Shown here: one piece after another, positions 13,185 through 19,320 of the stretch | Layout of the letters: the number at the start of each line of letters is the position of its first letter | How positions within the stretch are numbered: position 1 is the stretch's first letter | Assembly (NCBI GenBank): GCA_900551415.1 | Contig: URWB01000035.1 | Coordinates: 1-19,320, forward strand | Length of the DNA: 19,320 nt | Source: an uncultured Eubacteriales bacterium | GTDB taxonomy: Bacteria; Bacillota; Clostridia; Peptostreptococcales; Anaerovoracaceae | Reading direction: 5' to 3' | Program-made: the position numbers and the translations under genes | The notes under the pieces: model-generated | Seen by the model: the letters and a program-made list of their open reading frames with translations, nothing else | What the model was told of the DNA's origin: nothing | Databases searched by the model: none

Positions 13185-14216
13185 ATGAAAACGTTCAAAC
13201 GCAACACAAAAAAATCGCTTTCTCTATTACTCATCTGTCTGCTGACGGCAGCCCTGCTTCTGACAGGCTGCGGCGGCTCCGGCGATGACGCGAATACCGG
13301 CGGCGCTGATGGTGAAAACTTAAAAATCGGTATCATGCAGTTTGGTGAATTTACCGCCCTGCAGAACGCAACCAAGGGTTTCATTGACGGTCTCGCTGAC
13401 GCGGGCTATGTCGATGGCGAAAACATTACCATCCATCAGCTTTCTGCCGCTGCTGAGGCTGCCAATTGCCCGAGCATCGCGGATACGCTCGTCAATGAAA
13501 AATCCGATTTGATTCTCGCGGTCGCGACACCTTGCGCTTCCGCGATCAAAGAAAAGACCGCTGATATTCCGGTACTTTTCACCGCGGTTACCGACCCTGC
13601 AGGCTCCGGCCTCGTCGCCTCCAATGACGCGCCGGGTGCGAACCTGACCGGTACATCCGACATGAACCCTGTTTCGCAGCAGATCGCGCTCGGCAAGCAG
13701 CTGATTCCGGACGCGAAGAAGGTTGCTATCATGTACTGCTCCAGCGAATCAAACTCGAAGATTCAATCCGACCTCGCGGAAGCGGCAATCAAGGAACAGG
13801 GTATGGAATCCGTTGTCAAGACGGTTTCCGCGATCGATGAAGCAAAATCCGCGATCGAATCCCTCAAGGGACAGGTTGACTTCATCTATATTCCGACTGA
13901 TAACACGCTGGCTGACGGCATGACAAGCGTTTCTGCCGCAGCGAATGAATGCGGTATCCCGACCATCGTCGGCGAATCCGGTATGGTCGGCAACGGCGCG
14001 TTCGCGACCTACGGCATCAACTACTATGAGCTTGGCAAGACAACTGCCGCAATGGCTGTCAAGATTCTCAAGGGCGAAGCAGAGCCTGCAAGCATGCCGA
14101 TCGAATACCAGACCGACGAAAGCGTTCTGGAGGTTGCCATCAATACGGAAACCGCGGACAAATTAGGCATCACCATTCCGGATGAGGTCAAGAGCACAGC
14201 AACGCTGCTTCCTTAA
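13185..14216 (+). CDS. ABC transporter substrate-binding lipoprotein (TrpX-type, ABC_sub_bind)
   Basis: 343 residues from the ATG at 13185, set by AGGAGGA five nt upstream; reading frames opening further upstream lie in the attenuator and lack a ribosome site. Residues 1-28 are a lipoprotein signal with lipobox 'LLTGC' and lipidated Cys29, then a Gly/Ser/Asp linker. The mature part begins 'LKIGIMQFGEFTALQNATKGFIDGLADAGYVDGENITI' and has the ABC_sub_bind (COG2984) layout, with 'VNEKSDLILAVATPCASAIKEKT', 'AVTDPAGSGLV' and 'FIYIPTDNTLADGM'. This family captures tryptophan or other aromatic amino acids in streptococci (TrpX). It is the first structural gene of a three-gene importer and sits under a Tyr-rich attenuator, so I infer an aromatic ligand, most likely tyrosine. 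It is anchored outside the membrane. Identity of ligand is not proven. Confidence 0.93.
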   Translation: MKTFKRNTKKSLSLLLICLLTAALLLTGCGGSGDDANTGGADGENLKIGIMQFGEFTALQNATKGFIDGLADAGYVDGENITIHQLSAAAEAANCPSIADTLVNEKSDLILAVATPCASAIKEKTADIPVLFTAVTDPAGSGLVASNDAPGANLTGTSDMNPVSQQIALGKQLIPDAKKVAIMYCSSESNSKIQSDLAEAAIKEQGMESVVKTVSAIDEAKSAIESLKGQVDFIYIPTDNTLADGMTSVSAAANECGIPTIVGESGMVGNGAFATYGINYYELGKTTAAMAVKILKGEAEPASMPIEYQTDESVLEVAINTETADKLGITIPDEVKSTATLLP

Positions 14217-14237
14217 CGCGGACGGGTCACCCGCGTT
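14215..14237 (+). other. Stem-loop between lipoprotein and permease genes
   Basis: AACGCGG (14215-14221) pairs with CCGCGTT (14231-14237) and overlaps the stop codon. No T-run follows. In ABC operons such stems often leave more of the binding-protein mRNA than of the downstream mRNA; that is an inference here. Confidence 0.5.
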
Positions 14238-14322
14238 TCAGAGCTTAAGCATATAGTATCAACAATCGCGGCGCCGCGGAGTTTTCATACTCCCGCGGCC
14301 CGCGTATCTCGGAGGTTTAGAA

Positions 14323-15291
14323 ATGATAACAACAGCAACGATCCTAAGCGGCGTTGCCCAAGGTCTCATATGGGCAATCCTGACGCTGGGCGTATATCTG
14401 ACATTCAGAATTCTCGACATTGCGGATTTGACCGTAGAAGGAACCTTCCCGCTCGGCGCCGCTGTCACAGTCGTCCTGATCAACACCGGCATGAGTCCTG
14501 CCATGGCCATGCTCTGCGCGCTGCTCGCAGGCGCGGCAGCCGGATTTATTACGGGCTTTCTGCATACGATTTTTCAGATTCCCGCCATCTTATCCGGTAT
14601 TTTGACGATGATCGCGCTCTATTCGGTCAATATTCGAATTATGAGTGATAAGGCCACCGTCGCCCTTGAGCAGCCTTCTCTGAAGACCTGGATGCTTTCT
14701 CTGCTGCCTGAAGGCACTGTGAGCAATACGGTTTCGATCATTTTGGGCACTGTCTTTTGCCTGCTGATCGTCGCGCTGTTATATTATTTTTTCGGAACCG
14801 AAATCGGCTGTGCGGTCAGAGCGACCGGCAGCAATCAGAATATGGCACGTTCCCTCGGCGTCAAGACCGACCGCGTCATCATCCTCGGTCTCATGATCTC
14901 CAACGCGCTGGTTGCCCTCTCCGGCAGCCTGATCGCGCAGCTGGACTACGGTTCAGCGCTGGTTACCATGGGGCAGGGTACGATTGTGATCGGTCTGGCG
15001 TCCGTCATCATCGGTGAGGTCATCTTCATCCGCAAGGATATGAACTTCGCGCTGAAGCTCCTGGCGATTATCGCGGGCGCGGTCATCTATCGTACCGTCA
15101 TCGCCTGCGCGCTGACCTTCAGCTTCCTCAAGGCTACCGATCTTAAGATCATCACAGCGGTCATCGTCGCCTTTGCCCTCGCGCTTCCGGTTTTGCAGCA
15201 AAAATCTGCACAGCGCAAGCTGCGCCGTGAAAACGCAAAAAAATATGACGCGCTCATCGCGCGGGAGTTGGGAGGCGATACCGATGCTTAA
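14323..15291 (+). CDS. ABC transporter permease (TrpY-type, COG4120)
   Basis: 322 residues and strongly hydrophobic, with about 8-9 membrane helices. It starts 'ILSGVAQGLIWAILTLGVYLTFRILDIADLTVEGTFPLGAAV', the characteristic opening of BPD_transp_2 permeases of the COG4120 group. The cytoplasmic coupling segment is visible in 'GCAVRATGSNQNMARSLGVKTDRVIILGL' at about 164-192, which contacts the ATPase. The C-terminus is basic ('QKSAQRKLRRENAKKYDALIARE') and cytoplasmic. GGAGG precedes the ATG. The gene lies 106 nt after the lipoprotein gene and overlaps the ATPase gene by 8 nt, so the two are translationally coupled. It probably acts as a homodimer, since no second permease is present. The substrate is inferred to be an aromatic amino acid. 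Confidence 0.92.
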   Translation: MITTATILSGVAQGLIWAILTLGVYLTFRILDIADLTVEGTFPLGAAVTVVLINTGMSPAMAMLCALLAGAAAGFITGFLHTIFQIPAILSGILTMIALYSVNIRIMSDKATVALEQPSLKTWMLSLLPEGTVSNTVSIILGTVFCLLIVALLYYFFGTEIGCAVRATGSNQNMARSLGVKTDRVIILGLMISNALVALSGSLIAQLDYGSALVTMGQGTIVIGLASVIIGEVIFIRKDMNFALKLLAIIAGAVIYRTVIACALTFSFLKATDLKIITAVIVAFALALPVLQQKSAQRKLRRENAKKYDALIARELGGDTDA

Positions 15292-16084
15292 AATGATACA
15301 AATTGAAAAATCGTTCAACATCGGAACGATCAACGAAAAGCAAATTTTTAACGGTTTAAATCTAACCATTCACGACGGCGATTTTATCACCGTCATCGGC
15401 GGCAACGGCGCCGGTAAATCTACCATGCTAAACCTCATTGCCGGTGTACATAAGGCGGACGGCGGGCGCATCATCTTAGACGGTGAGGACCTGACGTACA
15501 AAAATGAGACCCAAAGAGCCAAGTACATCGGCAGAGTTTTTCAAGATCCGATGATGGGCACTGCTCCAACCATGATGATCGAAGAAAATCTGGCCATGGC
15601 GTACAGACGTACCAAGCGCAGAACACTCGCTTGGGGAATCTCTCAAAAGGAGCGCGAATTATATCGGGAATCTCTCGCCCAGCTCGGTTTGGGTTTGGAA
15701 GATCGTATGAAAACCAAGGTGGGCTTGCTCTCCGGCGGACAACGACAGGCAGTTACCCTCCTGATGGCGACATTACAAAAGCCGAAGCTGCTTTTGCTGG
15801 ATGAACATACCGCGGCGCTGGACCCCGCGACCTCGGCGAAGGTACTGCAGCTCAGCGACCAGATTATTCATGAACATGGTCTGACCGCCCTCATGGTCAC
15901 CCACAACATGCAGGATGCCATCACCTACGGCAATCGTCTGGTCATGATGAATCAGGGCAAGATCATTCTCGACATCAAGGGCGAGGAAAAGAATAAACTC
16001 ACCATCGAAGATCTTCTGCATAAGTTTGAGGACATCAGCGGCAGCAAATTCGCCTCTGACAGTGTCCTCCTTGGAGATCGATAA
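15284..16084 (+). CDS. ABC transporter ATPase (TrpZ-type, COG1101)
   Basis: 266 residues from the ATG at 15284. This start has GGGAGG 8 nt upstream inside the permease gene and fits the family N-terminus 'LKMIQIEKSFN'. Motifs: Walker A 'GGNGAGKST' at 39-47, Q-loop Gln87 ('VFQDP'), signature 'LSGGQRQA' at 149-156, Walker B 'LLLLDEHTAALDP' at 169-181, and switch His207 ('VTHN'). The 'DEHTAALDP' form is characteristic of COG1101 ATPases paired with TrpX/TrpY-type partners. It is cytoplasmic and powers import through the permease. It is the last gene of the operon, with a strong terminator 16 nt downstream. Confidence 0.94.
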   Translation: MLKMIQIEKSFNIGTINEKQIFNGLNLTIHDGDFITVIGGNGAGKSTMLNLIAGVHKADGGRIILDGEDLTYKNETQRAKYIGRVFQDPMMGTAPTMMIEENLAMAYRRTKRRTLAWGISQKERELYRESLAQLGLGLEDRMKTKVGLLSGGQRQAVTLLMATLQKPKLLLLDEHTAALDPATSAKVLQLSDQIIHEHGLTALMVTHNMQDAITYGNRLVMMNQGKIILDIKGEEKNKLTIEDLLHKFEDISGSKFASDSVLLGDR

Positions 16085-16098
16085 GATACATTACCCTA

Positions 16099-16153
16099 CA
16101 AAAACGAACACCCGACACGCTCAAAAAGGCAGCATGTCGGGTGTTCGTTTTTT
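16099..16153. terminator. Bidirectional intrinsic terminator
   Basis: AACGAACACCCGACA (16103-16117) pairs with TGTCGGGTGTTCGTT (16135-16149), at least 15 bp, bordered by A-run and T-run. It ends the ABC operon on the plus strand and the convergent 3D-domain gene on the minus strand. Confidence 0.9.
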
Positions 16154-16219
16154 CCGCGCGAGAAGCGGGCCGCTTCCCGCACGCGTCGGTTCTTATTTTT
16201 TTGTTTTCGCGTATTCGGT

Positions 16220-17332
16220 TTACGCGCCGCTGCGCACGATGTAGACATCGCACCAGCGCGCGCCCCAAATGCCGCACTGCGCCATACGTTCCATGTACAG
16301 ATCAACGGTTTTCCCTTTGATCGCGCTTCCAACGTCATTGGCGATCGCGTAGCCGTATCCCTCGATATATAAGAGGGAGCCGAGCGGAATCAAATCCGGA
16401 TCTACCGCACAGGTGCCATACTCACAAGAGAGGCCGTAAGAGCCTCGCGGACTGCCGCCGTAATGATAGGACACCGCGCGCACGCGGCTGATTTTCTTTT
16501 TGTATTTGAGTCCGGACGGCGTCTTGGAGAGGATTTTAGTTCCGTAGTGAATGACCTTATCCTTCTTCTTTTTGACCGTCTCTGTCTGATACAAAGTGCG
16601 TTCGGTCTCTTTGCCGTCGACGTAGGTAACCTCGTAGGTTTCCTCCTTGACGCCCTTCCGACCCTTCTGTTCTACCTTGGTCTCACCGATGACCAAAGAA
16701 CTGTCAGCTGCGTATTTTACTTCAAAATTGGTTTCTACCTTTTTTGTTTCATATTCCTTGTGAACTCTCTGCAAAACAATTTCTTCATCCTTATAAACCG
16801 GAGCGTCCATTTCCACATTCAAAATGTCATCCGCGTCCGGAACAATACAGAGTTCCGCAAGCACCTCCCGTACGGTTGTCGGCAGCGTAATCAGCGTATG
16901 CGTATCGCCGTCTGCCGTTACCGATACCTCAAAGGCTTTTGTAATATGAATTTGCATTTCATCATCGATGCCATCGTGCAATTCAACATCCATGATATCC
17001 TGATCTGAAACGAAGTCGATTTCGTGTTCCTCCAAAAAAGAGTCCACACGCATCGCTGTTGTTTCGTAAGTGGTCCGAACCTCTCCGAGAGAGTCATCGA
17101 CGACCACATGTACTGTTTTCGGTGTGGCAAAGCCCACTACGATCAGCCCGCAGACAAGCAGACAACTCGCAGTGATCGTGATTTTAGCCAACATCGGGTG
17201 TGCCGTTTTCTTTTCCTTTAACAGCTCGCAAGCAGGCGAGAACAAGTCAATCAACTCTTCCCTCTGCATACGGCACCAACGGAAAAATCGCTCCAAAAGC
17301 TTTTCGGCACGACCCTTTGGTTTATCTACCAT
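16220..17332 (-). CDS. YabE-like cell-wall protein: DUF348, G5 and 3D domains
   Basis: 370 residues. A cytoplasmic, basic N-terminus (1-48) leads to one membrane helix (about 49-68). Outside it are two ubiquitin-like DUF348 repeats (about 73-115 and 133-175), a G5 domain (about 186-260, 'YETKKVETNFEVKYAADSSL') and a C-terminal 3D domain (285-366). The 3D name comes from three aspartates, seen here as Asp311 ('AVDPDLIPLG'), Asp333 ('IANDVGSAI') and Asp344 ('KTVDLYM'). The 3D fold is a double-psi barrel like MltA and acts on peptidoglycan glycan strands; the YabE/Rpf-like layout is linked to wall remodelling in Firmicutes. AGGAGG lies 6 nt before the ATG, and a near-consensus promoter sits 27 nt further up. 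The gene is monocistronic. Lytic activity is inferred. Confidence 0.92.
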   Translation of the reverse strand: MVDKPKGRAEKLLERFFRWCRMQREELIDLFSPACELLKEKKTAHPMLAKITITASCLLVCGLIVVGFATPKTVHVVVDDSLGEVRTTYETTAMRVDSFLEEHEIDFVSDQDIMDVELHDGIDDEMQIHITKAFEVSVTADGDTHTLITLPTTVREVLAELCIVPDADDILNVEMDAPVYKDEEIVLQRVHKEYETKKVETNFEVKYAADSSLVIGETKVEQKGRKGVKEETYEVTYVDGKETERTLYQTETVKKKKDKVIHYGTKILSKTPSGLKYKKKISRVRAVSYHYGGSPRGSYGLSCEYGTCAVDPDLIPLGSLLYIEGYGYAIANDVGSAIKGKTVDLYMERMAQCGIWGARWCDVYIVRSGA

Positions 17333-17358
17333 AAGCCCTCCTATTCTCCGACCGTACT

Positions 17359-17387
17359 ATTTTACCATAACTTGGGCAAAAAGTCAA
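17359..17387 (-). promoter_or_regulatory. Promoter of the 3D-domain gene
   Basis: -35 TTGACT (17387-17382), 17-nt spacer, -10 TAAAAT (17364-17359) on the minus strand; each box is one base off consensus. The rest of the 308-bp gap up to 17640 holds small hairpins (17427-17446, 17523-17539) and the next terminator, with no coding sequence I can support. Confidence 0.75.
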
Positions 17388-17550
17388 AAAAATCGTTCTT
17401 TAGCGTTATGATAGGACAAAACCCGCGATTTTATACACACAAAATCACCTGCAGCCAGCAGCGCCACAAGCGAATTGTATCAACTCGAAACGCAGAATTA
17501 TTCGTCCACCGCATAGAAATGCGCAGGCAAATCGCCTGCTTTGTTTAGAA

Positions 17551-17580
17551 CAAAAAGCCCGAGCATTTTTGCTTCGAGCT
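17551..17580 (-). terminator. Intrinsic terminator of the AAA/PD-(D/E)XK gene
   Basis: AGCCCGAGC (17556-17564) pairs with GCTTCGAGCT (17571-17580) with one bulged base around a 6-nt loop. On the minus strand five T follow (17555-17551). It starts 60 nt past the stop. Confidence 0.75.
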
Positions 17581-17640
17581 TCGTTTGGCGTTTTAATTTT
17601 TCGTCAGGCAGACAGGTTCGTCTTTTTTTCAACTTCTCCG

Positions 17641-19320
17641 TTATTCCGCTTTTTTTATCATGCACTCTTTCTTGCAAAAACTCAGTGCATACTTCTTCAC
17701 TTCGGGGTAACCCTCCGTTATAAAAGGCTCTGCGTAACGCTGTTCTTCGATTTGTGCAAGCCCGCGGTCGCAGGCTGCTTCCATCTCCGCGATGCTGTCC
17801 GCTATTTTCAGCTCCAAAAGAATCACGCGGCCTTTGCGTACCTGCACCGTCTGCATCACGATATCAGGTCTGCCGTTTCCGCTCTCGCGGTTGGATTTCA
17901 CGCGGTAGCCGCCGATGTTTACAAGAAGTCCTGCCATAAAACCATGATAAAAGTTCTCGGCATAATCGTAGTAGCTGATGGTGTCCGCAAGCTGACTATT
18001 GATGAAGTCCTCCGCTGCCTCGCAATCTCCTGTTTCGAGCGCATGCAGAAGCGGACCGCGGTCGGTTTCTTTCATCCGTTGGTCGAACCAGTAGGAGATG
18101 GACTCCCGATAGATGGTTTTGACTTCTGTGTTCGGAATCTTCATCGTCAAGCAGAGATTTTCTCCTGCTGCGTCTTTCCGCTCGCTGACTTTTTTGAGAT
18201 AGCCGGTGAAAAACAGGAAGTTCCAAAGATTGTCCTGCGTCTGGTGGATATCGCCGTAGGTGATATCTTCGTGCACGCGCTTCTCAATCGTGCCGCCGTT
18301 CATCAGCGTTTCCAGGTCCTCTTTTGCCTCGTCATCCGCTTCGGCTACCATCTCACGCACAATGCTGTTCGAAGATGTGTTCGACCAGTATGGACGCGGT
18401 AAATAGTCCGGGTCATTCTTTCCCATATAGAGGTAATTCAAAATGCTCCATGGATTGTAAATCTCGGTTTTGCCGAAGCAATACCCATCATACCATTTTT
18501 TCAGTTCCGGATACTGATCCGCCCGGTCAAAGTATTCCATCATTGCCTTTACTTCCGGCTCGGTGAAGCCAAAGGCTCCCGGGTAGTTCATGCTGAGTAT
18601 CGATTCCACCGCTAAGTTGTTCAAACCCGTAAAAACGCTTTCCTTGCTGATCCTAAGACAGCCTGTGATCACACCTTTTTCAAGATACGGATTCGTCTTG
18701 AGCGCAGATTCAAACAGGGAACGGATGAAGCCGATCATTTTGTCGTAGAATCCATGCAGATAGGCGTTTTCCAATGGCACGTCATACTCGTCGATGAGGA
18801 TGAAGGCATTATGTCCGTGATATCTGGAAAGGCATTCCGACAGAAACCCCAGCGCGTCAGTGTAGAGGCTGTCATCATCTGCGACGCGTGACACGGCCTC
18901 GAAGCGTTCTTTTTCATCCGCTGTCAGGGTATCTCCCATCAAAACATATTTGTGCCGCTTGTACTCCGCACTCAGGCGTTTCTTTAATTCCATGTAAGCG
19001 AGCGCATACGTATCCTGCTTAGCCGACTTCAGGCTCATAAAGATGACCGGATACTGCTGCTGGTGTTTGAGGATTTCTTTGCCGCAGTCTGCGATCGCCA
19101 GCCCGTCAAAGAGATAGCCGTTGTCAATTCGCTCCCCGCTGCGTGTTCTCTCATCTTCAAAGAAACGGCGGATCATAAACTGATTGAGCGTCTTGCCAAA
19201 GCGTCTTGGGCGGGTAAACAAAGTTACCTTTGCATTGCTTTCAATCAATTCTTTTATCATCAAGGTTTTATCGACAAAATATCCGTCTTTATCAATGATT
19301 TCTTTGAAGTCCTCCACGCC
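17641..19320 (-). CDS. AAA-ATPase-like / PD-(D/E)XK nuclease-domain protein (5' end cut by window edge)
   Basis: About 560 residues are visible. The frame stays open to the right edge, and the GTG at 19317 is most likely an internal Val, since family members begin with a few residues before 'GVEDFKEII..YFVDKT'. The N-terminal AAA-ATPase-like domain (PF09820 type) shows 'FTRPRRFGKT' as its Walker A form and 'FILIDEYDVPLENAY' as Walker B. The C-terminal PD-(D/E)XK-like domain (PF08011 type) shows 'NGRPDIVM' (Asp485 counted from the GTG) and 'LLELK' (Glu502, Lys504). Such proteins are abundant and multi-copy in gut Clostridia and Bacteroidetes. Nuclease, defence and mobile-element roles have been suggested, but none is established here. 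No linked toxin, methylase or transposase is in the window. A terminator follows the stop. Confidence 0.9.
   Translation of the reverse strand, partial: GVEDFKEIIDKDGYFVDKTLMIKELIESNAKVTLFTRPRRFGKTLNQFMIRRFFEDERTRSGERIDNGYLFDGLAIADCGKEILKHQQQYPVIFMSLKSAKQDTYALAYMELKKRLSAEYKRHKYVLMGDTLTADEKERFEAVSRVADDDSLYTDALGFLSECLSRYHGHNAFILIDEYDVPLENAYLHGFYDKMIGFIRSLFESALKTNPYLEKGVITGCLRISKESVFTGLNNLAVESILSMNYPGAFGFTEPEVKAMMEYFDRADQYPELKKWYDGYCFGKTEIYNPWSILNYLYMGKNDPDYLPRPYWSNTSSNSIVREMVAEADDEAKEDLETLMNGGTIEKRVHEDITYGDIHQTQDNLWNFLFFTGYLKKVSERKDAAGENLCLTMKIPNTEVKTIYRESISYWFDQRMKETDRGPLLHALETGDCEAAEDFINSQLADTISYYDYAENFYHGFMAGLLVNIGGYRVKSNRESGNGRPDIVMQTVQVRKGRVILLELKIADSIAEMEAACDRGLAQIEEQRYAEPFITEGYPEVKKYALSFCKKECMIKKAE

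Noticed and set aside
1..19320. CRISPR array, prophage, integrative element, rRNA or tRNA genes
   Set aside because: I saw no regularly spaced direct repeats, phage or integrase genes, attachment-site duplications or tRNA-like folds. The AAA/PD-(D/E)XK gene alone is not enough to call a mobile or defence island.

Overview
The window looks like chromosome from an anaerobic, spore-forming-lineage Firmicute (class Clostridia). Evidence: strong AGGAGG ribosome sites before nearly every gene, near-consensus SigA promoters with 17-nt spacers, a CwlD-type spore-cortex amidase, a YabE-like DUF348/G5/3D wall protein, a secreted Clostridia-style surface protein, and an AAA-ATPase/PD-(D/E)XK protein common in gut Clostridia. 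I cannot name the species. There is no integrase, transposase, CRISPR array, rRNA or tRNA.

Layout. 1-433 (-): PaaI-type thioesterase, cut by the left edge. 484-759: non-coding element with large nested inverted repeats. 895-3753 (-): 952-residue secreted surface protein. 3754-4167: gap with a promoter and a row of stem-loops. 4168-5799 (-): membrane-anchored, degenerate Ser/Thr kinase-like protein. 6073-8445 (-): APC amino-acid permease and dimethylarginine dimethylaminohydrolase (DDAH), divergent from a GntR/FCD regulator (8614-9264, +); the shared spacer holds two back-to-back promoters and a palindromic operator candidate. 9471-10169 (-): small membrane protein of unknown role. 10170-10500: intergenic region with three perfect DnaA boxes. 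10501-11352 (-): CwlD-like amidase. 11499-12731 (+): long-form AlaX tRNA-editing protein carrying a 43-bp perfect palindrome in its coding sequence. 12867-16084 (+): an ABC importer operon of the TrpXYZ type (lipoprotein, permease, ATPase), preceded by a promoter, an 18-residue tyrosine-rich leader peptide and an intrinsic terminator. 16220-17332 (-): 3D-domain wall protein. 17641-19320 (-): AAA-ATPase/PD-(D/E)XK protein, cut by the right edge.

How the genes may work together. The clearest regulatory system is a leader-peptide attenuator (6 Tyr and 2 Phe in 18 codons, then a terminator and a candidate antiterminator) that would switch on an ABC importer when charged tRNA-Tyr is scarce. This makes tyrosine or another aromatic compound the likely substrate. 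A second module is DDAH plus permease plus GntR regulator, which I read as regulated uptake and hydrolysis of methylated arginine or a related guanidino compound. The DnaA-box cluster lies upstream of the promoter of the small membrane protein and could be a DnaA control or titration site, or less likely part of an origin.
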